Below, one piece after another: positions 44,740 to 53,864 of a DNA stretch of 60,455 nucleotides. Below the pieces are notes generated by a model, which made no database searches, was not told the origin of the DNA, and saw nothing but the letters and a program-made list of their open reading frames with translations. The translations under genes were made by a program, and so were the position numbers. This DNA is from Candidatus Treponema merdequi (GTDB lineage Bacteria > Spirochaetota > Spirochaetia > Treponematales > Treponemataceae): positions 1-60,455 of the forward strand of contig JAGHVB010000029.1 of assembly GCA_018064525.1 (NCBI GenBank), given 5' to 3'. How positions within the stretch are numbered: position 1 is the first letter of the stretch; each line of letters opens with the position of its first letter.

Positions 44740-46089
44740 ATGGAAAACAAGATGGGCGTAATGCCGGTTAACAAACTCATTATCAATATGTCGCTTCCGA
44801 TGATGTTCAGTATGCTTGTGCAGGCGACTTATAATATCGTTGACAGTGTCTTTGTTTCCATGATTAACGAAGAGGCTTTGACAGCCGTTTCGCTTGCTTT
44901 CCCTTTCCAGATGCTCATGATTTCGTTTGGAGTAGGTACTTCTGTCGGAATTAATGCCCTTCTTTCGATGCGGCTTGGCCAGAAAAATCAGGATGCAGTC
45001 AACAAAACTGCTGTAAACGGCCTTTTTCTGGCATTCTGCAATTACATCGGTTTCTGCGTGCTTGGTTTTTTCCTGATTGACCCTTATCTCCGAAGTCAGA
45101 CAGGCAATGAACTTATCATCAGCTATGCAAAAAGCTATCTCGAAATCGTAATGTACGCAGGTTTTGGTCTGTTTTTTGGAATTACTTTCGACAGACTTCT
45201 TCAGTCGACCGGAAAAACGTTCTATACAATGATTACCCAGCTTGTAGGCGCAATATTAAACATAATTCTTGATCCGATTTTCATTTTCGGATGGGGCCCT
45301 GTTCCTCATTTTGGAATTGCGGGCGCTGCAATTGCAACTGTTGTCGGTCAGATTATCGCAATGATCGTTTCTGCAGTTTACAATGTTACTAAAAACTATG
45401 AAATCAAGCTCAATTTTAAGAAATTCCGCCCTGATGGAATCATAATCGGACAGATTTATAAAGTTGGTCTTCCGTCAATTATTCTTCAGGCAGTCGGTTC
45501 TTTTACGACTTATGGAATGAACCTTATTTTTAAGACTTTCAAGACAGTTGCAGATACAGCAATTGCCGTTTACGGAGCATATTTCAAGCTCAACAGCTTC
45601 ATTTTTATGCCTGTTTTCGGATTAAATAACGGTGTCGTTCCGATCATCGCATACAATTACGGTGCAAAAAACAGAAAGCGCATTACAGATACTGTAAAAA
45701 GCGGAATGTCTTTCGCAGTGCTCATCATGGTCATCGGCGCCCTTATTTTTGAAATTTACCCGGAACAGCTTCTTTCGCTTTTCCATGCTTCCCTCGGAAT
45801 GAAGGCAATCGGGATTCCGGCCCTCAGAATCATTGCAACAAGCTTTATCGGAGCTGCAGTTGCAATCGCGTTGGGTGCTGTTTTTCAGGCTCTTGGTGAT
45901 GCAGTTTATTCTATGGTAGTTTCTCTTGCGCGTCAGGTCGGTGTTCTTCTTCCGGTAGCTTATGCATTCTCCAAAACAGGAAATATCGATCTCGTCTGGT
46001 TCTGTTTTCCAATCGCAGAACTTATGTCGGTTGCACTTTCATTGATTTTTTACGTAAAAGTGTACAAAAACAAAATCAAGACTCTTTAG
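44740..46089 (+). CDS. MATE-family efflux transporter
   Basis: A twelve-helix cation-coupled exporter of drugs or metabolites. Seen: LIINMSLPMMFSMLVQATYNIVDSVFVS (helix 1-2), GVGTSVGINALLSMRLGQ, the internal repeat AAIATVVGQIIAMIVS, and NGVVPIIAYNYGA in the second half. The longest frame begins at GTG 44650, before the promoter, so it cannot be the start. ATG 44740, after an ACAGGA site, gives 449 residues, the normal family size. ATG 44710 is possible but leaves a very short leader. Confidence 0.9.
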   Translation: MENKMGVMPVNKLIINMSLPMMFSMLVQATYNIVDSVFVSMINEEALTAVSLAFPFQMLMISFGVGTSVGINALLSMRLGQKNQDAVNKTAVNGLFLAFCNYIGFCVLGFFLIDPYLRSQTGNELIISYAKSYLEIVMYAGFGLFFGITFDRLLQSTGKTFYTMITQLVGAILNIILDPIFIFGWGPVPHFGIAGAAIATVVGQIIAMIVSAVYNVTKNYEIKLNFKKFRPDGIIIGQIYKVGLPSIILQAVGSFTTYGMNLIFKTFKTVADTAIAVYGAYFKLNSFIFMPVFGLNNGVVPIIAYNYGAKNRKRITDTVKSGMSFAVLIMVIGALIFEIYPEQLLSLFHASLGMKAIGIPALRIIATSFIGAAVAIALGAVFQALGDAVYSMVVSLARQVGVLLPVAYAFSKTGNIDLVWFCFPIAELMSVALSLIFYVKVYKNKIKTL

Positions 46090-46092
46090 ATA

Positions 46093-46129
46093 GAATCGCA
46101 CCGTCAGTTTCGGTGATTCCTGCTTTTTA
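46093..46129 (+). terminator. Probable terminator after the MATE gene
   Basis: GAATCGCACCG pairs with CGGTGATTC (one bulge) over a short TCAGTTT loop, followed by CTGCTTTTT. A second 8-bp inverted repeat, AGTTGAAT/ATTCAACT, lies at 46131-46158 and touches the rpe -35 box. Confidence 0.6.
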
Positions 46130-46157
46130 AGTTGAATCTGCTCCAGCACAATTCAAC

Positions 46158-46186
46158 TCGACAACTGCCTCCTTTTTTGCTATAAT
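46158..46186 (+). promoter_or_regulatory. rpe promoter, nearly leaderless
   Basis: TCGACA (46158-46163), 17-base spacer, TATAAT (46181-46186). The rpe ATG is at 46196, so the mRNA would have about 0-4 leader bases. No Shine-Dalgarno sequence is present. Confidence 0.65.
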
Positions 46187-46195
46187 AAGAAGATA

Positions 46196-46816
46196 ATGAA
46201 AAACTATATACTCGCACCGTCTTTGCTTTCTGCAGATTTTTCAAATCTCGGTAATGCAATTAAATTAATTGAAGAAAAGAAAGCAGGTTTTGTTCATATT
46301 GATGTCATGGATGGAATGTTCGTTCCACAGATTTCTTATGGGCAGCCGGTTGTAAAGTCTTTGAGACCGCTTACTGATCTGGTTTTTGATGTTCACCTTA
46401 TGATTGAGCATCCTGAAAATCATATTAAATCTTTTGCAGAATCGGGCGCCGATTATATTACATTCCATTATGAAGCATCAGAAAATCCGAATGCCTTAAT
46501 CGATTTGATTCATTCATTTGATAAGAAGGCTGGAATTTCCGTAAAGCCAAAGACTCCGGTTTCTGCAATTGAAAAATATCTTGCGGATGTCGAACTTGTT
46601 TTAGTTATGACAGTTGAGCCTGGTTTTGGCGGACAGAAAATTATTTCTGAGTGCGTTGATAAAGTGAGACAGCTTGTGGAACTTCGCAAAAAACTTAATC
46701 TTGATTTTAAGATTTCGGTTGACGGCGGAGTAAATGAGAACACTATTCAGAGTGTTATAGATGCAGGTTCGGATGTAATCGTATCTGGTTCTGCGTTTTT
46801 TTCAGGAAGGTTATAA
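46196..46816 (+). CDS. rpe: Ribulose-phosphate 3-epimerase
   Basis: Interconverts ribulose 5-phosphate and xylulose 5-phosphate in the pentose phosphate pathway. TIM-barrel motifs: LAPSLLSADFSNLG with active-site Ser/Asp, FVHIDVMDGMFVPQIS with metal His/Asp, FDVHLMIEHPE, VLVMTVEPGFGGQ and ISVDGGVNENT. 206 residues, slightly short but complete. It abuts the next gene directly. Confidence 0.96.
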   Translation: MKNYILAPSLLSADFSNLGNAIKLIEEKKAGFVHIDVMDGMFVPQISYGQPVVKSLRPLTDLVFDVHLMIEHPENHIKSFAESGADYITFHYEASENPNALIDLIHSFDKKAGISVKPKTPVSAIEKYLADVELVLVMTVEPGFGGQKIISECVDKVRQLVELRKKLNLDFKISVDGGVNENTIQSVIDAGSDVIVSGSAFFSGRL

Positions 46817-47725
46817 ATGAAAAGTAAGAAGAGTTTATTCTTTGTTTTGATGCTTAGTGTTTTAATTTCAGTTTCTGCTGTTGCTCAGATTTCTGAGTTT
46901 GATGCAGATTCTGTTGATGTGAATTATGCATTGACTTATGAAGCATCTGAAACTTTAGCTGATGCATTGAATGCTTATAAAACAGGTGACTGGAAAACTT
47001 CTGTTTTCCTTTTCAAAAAACTTCATTCAGATCCATCAAACATCACTCCTGAAACATTGTACATGCTTATCATGGCAGAAACATATTCCGCAGATTACAA
47101 ACAGGCTGCTGTTGACTGCGATGTGTTTATCAAAAACTTTCCGCATAACCAGTATGTAGAACTTGTTACATATCAGAAAGGAAAAAATCTTTATCATATC
47201 AGTGATTATGAAAAATCAATAATTACTTTAAGTGATTTCTGTCATTCGCATACATCTCATCCTCTTTATGCAGCTTCTCTTTTCTGGATTGCAGAAAGTT
47301 TTTATACAACATACAACTTTGAAAGTGCAAAACCTTTGTATGAAAGAATTGTTGAAGAATTTCCTGATGATTCAAAAGCAAAAGATGCAAAGTATCGTCT
47401 TGATATAATTGCACAGCGCAGCCGTGAAGAAAAACTTCTGTATCTGTTAAAGCAGACTGGTGAAGATTATCTTTCTTCCCGTGAATCTTATGAAAAAACT
47501 TTAAAACAATATAACGTAGAAAATTCTGTCGGCGTAAATAACCAGCTTCGTGAACTTCGTTCACAGAATGAAACTCTTGATTCTGATTTAGTATTACAGA
47601 AAAAAAGAAATGAAGAACTTGAAGCTCAGTTAAAACTTTACGAAAAAGATTTATCAAACAGTATCCGTGAATTAAAGAGTCAGGCTGTTCAGGCACAGGA
47701 ACTTCTTGAAAATGAGGAAGAATAG
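46817..47725 (+). CDS. Secreted TPR protein (YbgF/BamD-like architecture)
   Basis: Signal peptide (KKSLFFVLMLSVLISVSAVA, cut near AQI), then TPR-like helices (about residues 40-215) with repeats such as DYKQAAVDCDVFIKNFPHNQ and NFESAKPLYERIVEEFPDDS, and a C-terminal coiled coil (about 235-300). The order TPR then coiled coil is reversed relative to Tol-Pal YbgF. Its start touches the rpe stop, and the next gene begins 3 bases after its own stop, so a tight operon is clear. Partner unknown; a periplasmic scaffold role is likely. Confidence 0.75.
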   Translation: MKSKKSLFFVLMLSVLISVSAVAQISEFDADSVDVNYALTYEASETLADALNAYKTGDWKTSVFLFKKLHSDPSNITPETLYMLIMAETYSADYKQAAVDCDVFIKNFPHNQYVELVTYQKGKNLYHISDYEKSIITLSDFCHSHTSHPLYAASLFWIAESFYTTYNFESAKPLYERIVEEFPDDSKAKDAKYRLDIIAQRSREEKLLYLLKQTGEDYLSSRESYEKTLKQYNVENSVGVNNQLRELRSQNETLDSDLVLQKKRNEELEAQLKLYEKDLSNSIRELKSQAVQAQELLENEEE

Positions 47726-47728
47726 TTT

Positions 47729-48880
47729 ATGAAAAAAGTATTTGTTTTAATTTCTGCTCTGCTGATGTCTTTCAGCTGTTTTGCACTGACTGTTAACGAT
47801 TCGGTAACAATTAAAAATGGAATTGCTGCTGTTGAATATGTCCCATACAACGGTGGTGTTTTTCTTTATGCAGAAGGTGTTAATAAAAAATATGTTCCTT
47901 TGATTGATACAGTAGATTATGCAGCTTCTTCTTTTATTGGAGTTGCAGTAGATAAAACTTATTATAATCTTAGAAATTCAGGCGGTGTAAAATATGATTA
48001 CACAATTGAAGATAACGTTTTATCAATTGTGTATAATGTTAAGAATCAGATTCAGCTTACTGTAACTTATAAAATCAATAAAAAAAATATCATCGATGTT
48101 AAATATTCTGTAAAAAATCTTGAAAGTGTAAAACATTCTGTTTCTGTAAAATCTGTTTTTGATACAGTTCTTGGAGAAGGAAAAGACGGTGCATATTTAA
48201 CTGCAGTAAAAAATAAAATCAATTCAGAATATATTATTTCTGATTTTGAAAAACATAAATATCTTACTTCGACAGACCAGAAAGTTGCAATTCGTTTTCT
48301 TTTTGACAGCATTTATCAGAAATATGCTTATAAAACTGTAATTGCTGCAAAACCATTTTTTGATACTTCAGTTTTTGAAGGAAGATTTGTAGAAGGTCGC
48401 GGTTTTAATACTGTATTGAGTTATAATAATTCCTGTGTCGGATGTTTTTTTAAAACAATGAAATTGAATCCAGATGAAGAAAAATCATTTGAACAGAAAA
48501 TTGAAGTTTTAAGAAATGAATTTGCAATTTCAGAAAATGAAGATGATGATGATGTTTATGGTGCTGCCGGAAATGGCGACGAGGGAAATTATTTTTCTTC
48601 TGAAATAAAATCTGCTGATGATGTAATTGATGAAAGCAAAGATTCTGATGTATCAGAAAATACAAAAGATGCAGAAAAAGTTTTAACTGAAGAACCTGCA
48701 GTTGTACCTGTAATTTCTGCTGAAAAAACTTCAGAAATAAATTTCTCTAAAGAAGAAGCTCTTGAACTTATCAAAAAAATAAATTCACTTGAAGATGACG
48801 GCTCAAATACAAACGCCGAAGAGATTGAACAGCTTCAGAAAAAATTAAATGAAGTTCTTCTTTATTTAAAAAATAAATAA
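47729..48880 (+). CDS. Secreted protein of unknown function
   Basis: 383 residues with a signal peptide (MKKVFVLISALLMSFSCFA); SFSC is a poor lipobox, so signal peptidase I cleavage after CFA is more likely. Residues about 20-260 are strand-rich (VKNGIAAVEYVPYNGGVFLYAEG), perhaps a beta-sandwich. An acidic region (about 265-330) and a C-terminal coiled coil with EALELIKKINSL follow. No family is recognised. Encoded between two TPR proteins in one operon. Confidence 0.7.
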   Translation: MKKVFVLISALLMSFSCFALTVNDSVTIKNGIAAVEYVPYNGGVFLYAEGVNKKYVPLIDTVDYAASSFIGVAVDKTYYNLRNSGGVKYDYTIEDNVLSIVYNVKNQIQLTVTYKINKKNIIDVKYSVKNLESVKHSVSVKSVFDTVLGEGKDGAYLTAVKNKINSEYIISDFEKHKYLTSTDQKVAIRFLFDSIYQKYAYKTVIAAKPFFDTSVFEGRFVEGRGFNTVLSYNNSCVGCFFKTMKLNPDEEKSFEQKIEVLRNEFAISENEDDDDVYGAAGNGDEGNYFSSEIKSADDVIDESKDSDVSENTKDAEKVLTEEPAVVPVISAEKTSEINFSKEEALELIKKINSLEDDGSNTNAEEIEQLQKKLNEVLLYLKNK

Positions 48881-48897
48881 CGGAACGGAAAATTATA

Positions 48898-49992
48898 ATG
48901 ACACAGAATGCAATTGAAATGGCAAAACGACTCATGGCACGACGCGATTTTGGAGGCGCAATAAAAATTCTCCAGGCTCGCAATGAAATTTATGAAGAGA
49001 GCTTTGAATATAATTGTATTTTTGCAACAGCATGTCTTTATGTCGGTGATTCCGGTGTTGCAAGTCAGTATTATGAACGCGCAAGAAAAATTAAAATAAA
49101 TGATGCCAACCTTCTTCTTGGTCAGGCTGCAATTTTTTTAAGACGCGGTGATACAGACCGTGCATTGCAGTATTACCTTGAGATTCTGGAATTTGATCCT
49201 CAGAATGAAATTGCAAAAGCAGCTCTCGAATTTATCCGTGTTAACGGTGATTATGAGACAATCTGTCAGTGGGTTGATTCAGGCAAGATAGAACGCTTTT
49301 ATCCGCCGCTTGGTTTTAATACGAGACTTTTTGGTTTTATAACTTTTTCTGCTGTTCTTGGAATTTTATTTGGAATTTTTATCGTAAATATTTTTACTTC
49401 GAAAGTGGTTTTAAAAAGTTCCAGAGCAGATCTATCAGAACTTGCACTTACGCAGGAAGAACAGAAACATCCTCAGGAAAAAGATATTTCAAAAAATGTT
49501 GTAAGATATATTCTTACAGACAGACAGATTAAAGATTCGTATTTTAAAGCTTCAAAAAGTTTCCATGAATTTAATGATAATGCTGCTCAGGTTGAGATAA
49601 ACCGTATTTTGAATTCAAACGCTTCAAATGGAATCAGACAGAAAGCAAGACTTTTGATGGATTATCTTTCAGAACCGACATTTGATTCTTTAAAAGAAAA
49701 TTATGAAATTGAACAGGTAAAAGAAGATCCGTCTCTTTATCTTGACTGCTTTGTTGACTGGTCGGGCCGAATTGCCAATATTGAAAAAACAGAAAATACA
49801 ATGAAATTTACACTTCTTGTCGGTTACGAAGATCAGAAAAATGTTACCGGAACAGTTGAGGTCAGACTTGGATATATTCCGCATCCGGAACTGGATGGTT
49901 CAAAACCTGTGCGCATTCTTGCAAAAGTTATGCTTGATGGTGATAAAATTTATCTAAAAGGAAAATCGGTATATCAGAATATTAATAATTAA
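48898..49992 (+). CDS. Membrane-anchored TPR protein
   Basis: 364 residues. The N-terminal ~125 residues hold three TPR-like repeats (ARRDFGGAIKILQARNEIYE, DSGVASQYYERARKI, GDTDRALQYYLEILEFDPQN). One membrane helix lies near 145-165 (LFGFITFSAVLGILFGIFIV), and a soluble ~195-residue C-terminal domain follows, presumably periplasmic. The repeats are therefore cytoplasmic. It is the third gene of the rpe-linked envelope group, 17 bases after the second. Confidence 0.75.
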   Translation: MTQNAIEMAKRLMARRDFGGAIKILQARNEIYEESFEYNCIFATACLYVGDSGVASQYYERARKIKINDANLLLGQAAIFLRRGDTDRALQYYLEILEFDPQNEIAKAALEFIRVNGDYETICQWVDSGKIERFYPPLGFNTRLFGFITFSAVLGILFGIFIVNIFTSKVVLKSSRADLSELALTQEEQKHPQEKDISKNVVRYILTDRQIKDSYFKASKSFHEFNDNAAQVEINRILNSNASNGIRQKARLLMDYLSEPTFDSLKENYEIEQVKEDPSLYLDCFVDWSGRIANIEKTENTMKFTLLVGYEDQKNVTGTVEVRLGYIPHPELDGSKPVRILAKVMLDGDKIYLKGKSVYQNINN

Positions 49993-50068
49993 AAATCAGA
50001 AGATAAAATTATTTTTATTTTTGATTATATTTTATATAAAAAAAGGTATATAAAGGGTGGAGGCACAT

Positions 50069-51166
50069 ATGAATAAAAAGGAAGCAGACATGTCTGAAAA
50101 GCTTCAGGCTTTGGAAGCAGTCAAACTTCAGATTGAAAAACAGTTTGGACAGGGTTCTTTGATGAAACTCGGAACTCATTCAAATGCAGAAGGAATTGAA
50201 GCAATTCCATCAGGTTCAATTCTGCTAGATGAAGCACTTGGAATCGGTGGTTATCCAAAAGGCCGTATTATTGAAATGTACGGTCCAGAAAGTTCCGGAA
50301 AGACAACTCTTGCATTGCATGCAGTTGCAGAAAGCCAGAAGAAGGGCGGAATTGCCGCTTTCATAGATGCAGAACATGCGCTTGATCCACAGTATGCAAA
50401 GGCGCTTGGTGTAAATATTGATGAGCTTTATGTATCTCAGCCTGATAGCGGAGAACAGGCTCTTGAAATCTGTGAAAGTCTTGTAAGAAGCGGCGCAGTT
50501 GATATTATCGTAATCGACTCAGTTGCAGCCCTTACACCTCAGGCAGAAATCGAAGGCGAAATGGGAGACTCTCATATGGGACTTCAGGCTCGTCTTATGA
50601 GTCAGGCTTTGAGAAAACTGACTGCCATCATCGGTAAGTCAAATTGTATTGTAATCTTCATCAACCAGATTCGTATGAAGATCGGCGTTATGTTCGGAAA
50701 TCCTGAAACTACAACTGGTGGTAACGCACTTAAGTTCTATGCTTCAGTTCGTCTTGAGATTCGCCGTGTTGAATCAATTGATTCAAAGACTTCAGAAGAC
50801 GCTGTCGGAAACCGCGTTCGTGTAAAGGTTGTAAAAAATAAAGTAGCTTCACCTTTTAAAAAGTGTGAGCTTGATATTTACTTTGGTAAAGGTATTTCCA
50901 GTGCTGCGAGTCTTCTTGACTCGGCAGTTAAACACGGAATTATTGATAAAAGAGGCGCATGGTTCACCTGTGGGGACGAAAAAGTTGGACAGGGAAAAGA
51001 AAATGCTGTTGCATTTATTGAATCAAACCCGGATTTTGCCGCTAAGATTGAAAAGCAGATAAGGGACACCGTATTTGCTAAACCTGGAGAAGCAAAAGAA
51101 GAAACTTCAAAAGCAGAAAAAGCAAAAACTGAGCCTGCAAAGGCAGAAACTGTTCCTGAAGCATAG
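50069..51166 (+). CDS. recA: Recombinase RecA
   Basis: ATP-dependent strand exchange and LexA-type co-protease. Walker A is [13 protein letters not shown], preceded by [12 protein letters not shown]; Walker B is [14 protein letters not shown], and the L1/L2 regions are [20 protein letters not shown] and [16 protein letters not shown]. The C-terminus ends in a Lys/Glu/Ala tail. GTG 50057 is in frame but overlaps the GGTGGAGG binding site, so ATG 50069 is chosen. Starts the recA-folK-scpA-scpB block. Confidence 0.97.
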   Translation: MNKKEADMSEKLQALEAVKLQIEKQFGQGSLMKLGTHSNAEGIEAIPSGSILLDEALGIGGYPKGRIIEMYGPESSGKTTLALHAVAESQKKGGIAAFIDAEHALDPQYAKALGVNIDELYVSQPDSGEQALEICESLVRSGAVDIIVIDSVAALTPQAEIEGEMGDSHMGLQARLMSQALRKLTAIIGKSNCIVIFINQIRMKIGVMFGNPETTTGGNALKFYASVRLEIRRVESIDSKTSEDAVGNRVRVKVVKNKVASPFKKCELDIYFGKGISSAASLLDSAVKHGIIDKRGAWFTCGDEKVGQGKENAVAFIESNPDFAAKIEKQIRDTVFAKPGEAKEETSKAEKAKTEPAKAETVPEA

Positions 51167-51176
51167 GTTTGATTGA

Positions 51177-51758
51177 ATGAATTGTGTTGTACTCGGGCTC
51201 GGGTCAAACCGTTCTTATAATGGGCTTGATCCGGTAAATTTACTGCGTCGTGCGGTATTAAAGCTTGAAGAAATAGTGTCAGATGCCGTTATTTCTTCGG
51301 TTTACCGCACTAAAGCCATGTATGTAGAAGATCAGGATGACTTTTATAACATGGTGCTTGCCGGCTTTATAGATGACGGCATGACACCGCAGAAACTGCT
51401 TGAGTGCATTCACGAAATTGAAGGTTTTTTGGGTAGGGACCGTTCAAAAGAAGTCCGTTTTGGACCACGCTCTGTTGATATCGACATTGAATTTTTTGGT
51501 GACCTTGAAATTGACACCCCGGATCTGCAGATTCCACATCCGAGACTCAAAGAAAGGGCATTTGTTTTGCAGCCATTGCTTGAGATTTTGCCAAAATGTG
51601 CCGATGCTATGAAAGGAGAAAAATTAAAAAAAATTGAAAAGATGACTGTTTCGTCACCTGACGTACAGCTTTATCTTGATTCAAAAAGTTTTTTCCTTTC
51701 AAAAGTAGACGAAGAGGTTCAAAATGGAAACAGAGACACAGACACAAGAAGCAGTTAA
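51177..51758 (+). CDS. folK: 2-amino-4-hydroxy-6-hydroxymethyldihydropteridine pyrophosphokinase
   Basis: Transfers pyrophosphate from ATP to the pterin in folate synthesis. Typical HPPK features: GLGSN near the start, SSVYRTKAMYVEDQDDFYNM, GRDRSKEVRFGPRSVDIDIE with the metal-binding Asp pair, and IPHPRLKERAFVLQPL. 193 residues; the tail after about residue 155 is longer than average. Its 3' end overlaps scpA by 35 bases. No folP or folB is adjacent. Confidence 0.93.
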   Translation: MNCVVLGLGSNRSYNGLDPVNLLRRAVLKLEEIVSDAVISSVYRTKAMYVEDQDDFYNMVLAGFIDDGMTPQKLLECIHEIEGFLGRDRSKEVRFGPRSVDIDIEFFGDLEIDTPDLQIPHPRLKERAFVLQPLLEILPKCADAMKGEKLKKIEKMTVSSPDVQLYLDSKSFFLSKVDEEVQNGNRDTDTRSS

Positions 51759-52488
51759 GACAACCCGAACTTTCAAAGCAGGCGATTTTGATGGCCCGCT
51801 TGATTTACTTTGGACACTTATACGCGAAAGTAAAGTAAATATTTATGATATTCCGATTGCGCAGATTACAGACCAGTATCTTGCATATCTTAAGGAATTA
51901 AAAGAAACAGATTTACAGGATCTGTCAGAATTCTACAGCTGGGCAGCAAAGCTTGTTCTCATCAAAAGCCGTATGCTTTTGCCTGTAGAAATTGAATATG
52001 AAGATGATGAGCGTGAAGACCCTCGTGCAGAGCTTGTTGAACACCTCATCGAGTATCAGAAATTTAAAAAACTTTCTGAACTTATGGAAGAAAAAGAAGA
52101 CGAGTCTGAATTCAGTTTTGAGAGAAAGAAGATTCAGCGTGTTCTTCCGTTTGAAGATGAAGAAGCCCAGTGGGAACGTGTTGACACCTGGGAACTTTTA
52201 CAGCAGATGCAGAAACTTTTCAAGAATATGGTTTCTCAATATTCCGATGAAAAGATTCTTGATATGTACGAAGAAATTTCTGTAAATGAAAAGATTACTT
52301 TGATGAACGAGTTTCTTGAAAATAACGGTGAATGTATGTTTACCGATTTGATTACGCGACAGAATAATGAAATGGACGTGATCTGTGCATTTATGGCTAT
52401 TCTCGAAGCCGTAAAATTCAAGATGGCATGTATTTATCAGAGCAAGCTTTTTGGAGATATTAAAATACGAAGATTTGAAGCTGCATGA
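51724..52488 (+). CDS. scpA: Segregation and condensation protein A
   Basis: Kleisin subunit of the SMC-ScpA-ScpB condensin. N-terminal signature FDGPLDLLWTLIRESKVNIYDIPI AQITDQYL-type region (residues about 18-50) binds the SMC neck; the middle is acidic and coiled; the C-terminal winged helix (about 175-250) binds the SMC head. Starts inside folK with GAAGAGG upstream, indicating coupling. 254 residues is normal. Confidence 0.94.
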   Translation: METETQTQEAVKTTRTFKAGDFDGPLDLLWTLIRESKVNIYDIPIAQITDQYLAYLKELKETDLQDLSEFYSWAAKLVLIKSRMLLPVEIEYEDDEREDPRAELVEHLIEYQKFKKLSELMEEKEDESEFSFERKKIQRVLPFEDEEAQWERVDTWELLQQMQKLFKNMVSQYSDEKILDMYEEISVNEKITLMNEFLENNGECMFTDLITRQNNEMDVICAFMAILEAVKFKMACIYQSKLFGDIKIRRFEAA

Positions 52489-52541
52489 CAGATTTTTGCT
52501 GTCTGACAGTTTTTAATAATATACGATACAGGTTTTAGAAA

Positions 52542-53081
52542 ATGGATTTTGCAAAAGAAAGCGCACTTATTGAACAGATTTTATTTCTCGAAAGCGAACC
52601 GATTGCAGAGCAGAAACTTGCTCAGATTTCGGAACTTTCAGAAGAAGTTGTGGCAAAGTGCATCGAAGTGTTAAAAGAAAAATATACAGATGAAAACTCA
52701 GGAATCGAACTCGAGTTCATCACTGGTGGCTGGGCATTGATTCCTAAAAAAGATATCTGGGAAGTTTTGAAAGAACGCTACGGAAATAAAAATGAAGGTA
52801 AACTCAGCCGCAGCGCAATGGAAACACTTTCCATCATCGCTTATTCACAGCCGATAACAAGAGCCGAAATTGAAGCAATCCGCGGAGTTTCGGCAGACAA
52901 TATGATCCGTCTTTTGATGGAAAGAAATCTCGTCAGAGAAGTTGGCAAAAAGGATGTCCCTGGCAAACCAAGCCAGTTTGGAACAACAAAAGAATTTCTC
53001 AAATTCTTCCGCTTAAACTCAATTGCAGATTTACCAAAACTCGAACAGGAAGAAGAGGAGAGATTTGAACTTGCCCGCTAA
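52542..53081 (+). CDS. scpB: Segregation and condensation protein B
   Basis: Winged-helix dimer that stabilises the ScpA-SMC complex. Typical features: IEQILFLESEPI, LSRSAMETLSIIAYSQPITRAEIEAIRGV and FGTTKEFLKFFRL. 179 residues is normal. It follows scpA after 53 bases and overlaps the start of the pseudouridine synthase gene. Confidence 0.95.
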   Translation: MDFAKESALIEQILFLESEPIAEQKLAQISELSEEVVAKCIEVLKEKYTDENSGIELEFITGGWALIPKKDIWEVLKERYGNKNEGKLSRSAMETLSIIAYSQPITRAEIEAIRGVSADNMIRLLMERNLVREVGKKDVPGKPSQFGTTKEFLKFFRLNSIADLPKLEQEEEERFELAR

Positions 53082-53817
53082 CGATACCGAAAAACAGGAA
53101 ACAAGACTTCAGGCGTATCTTGCACATTGTGGTGTCGCAAGCCGCCGTGCTTCAGAAAAAATTATTCTCGATGGCCGCGTTACAGTTAACGGTAAAGTTG
53201 TAGTGGAACTTGGTACAAAGGTAATTTCTTCTGATAAAGTCTGTGTCGATGGTAAAGAAGTATCACTCGAAGAAAACAAGCGTTATGTCCTTTTGAATAA
53301 ACCGTCGGGCTACATATGTTCATCAAGCGATGAACAGGGCAGACAGCGCGCAATTGATTTACTTACAGATTCTTATTCCGAACGTCTTTATAATGTAGGC
53401 CGTCTTGATATGTTTTCAAGCGGTCTTATTATTTTTACAAATGACGGTGACTTTGCGGCCCGGCTTTCTCATCCGTCGAGCGAACTTGAAAAAGAATATG
53501 TCGTTGATTCAAGTCTTCCTCTTCCACGTGGACTTTGCGAAGAGTTTATGAAAGGACTTCGCGTAGATGGAACTTTCTATAAATGCAAGGCAGCCAGAGA
53601 ACTTAATTCCCACAGAATGCAGATTGTTCTTATAGAAGGTAAAAACCGCGAAATACGACGTGTCTTTGAATCAAAAAATGTTGCGATAAAAAGACTTGTA
53701 CGTGTCCGTATCGGAAACATCGAAATGAATAAACTTGCACCAGGAGATCACCGTGATCTGACAGCAGTAGAAGTAAAAGGACTTCTTTCGATATGCAGAA
53801 AAAAAGATTCTGAATAA
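53065..53817 (+). CDS. rluB: RsuA/RluB-type pseudouridine synthase
   Basis: Isomerises uridine in rRNA. N-terminal S4 domain (RLQAYLAHCGVASRRASEKII ... GRVTVNGK) is followed by the catalytic domain with GRLDMFSSGLIIFTNDGDFA (catalytic Asp) and IEGKNREIRRVFES. By neighbourhood with scpB the RluB type (23S rRNA) is most likely; RsuA cannot be excluded. The frame opens at 53023, well inside scpB, but GAGGAG (53055-53060) points to TTG 53065 or TTG 53071 as start. So a non-ATG start overlapping scpB by about 17 bases is inferred. Confidence 0.88.
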   Translation: MNLPANDTEKQETRLQAYLAHCGVASRRASEKIILDGRVTVNGKVVVELGTKVISSDKVCVDGKEVSLEENKRYVLLNKPSGYICSSSDEQGRQRAIDLLTDSYSERLYNVGRLDMFSSGLIIFTNDGDFAARLSHPSSELEKEYVVDSSLPLPRGLCEEFMKGLRVDGTFYKCKAARELNSHRMQIVLIEGKNREIRRVFESKNVAIKRLVRVRIGNIEMNKLAPGDHRDLTAVEVKGLLSICRKKDSE

Positions 53818-53864
53818 TGTTTTAAGTTTTTTTTAGAACAGACATAAAGTTAAGGAGAAAAAAA

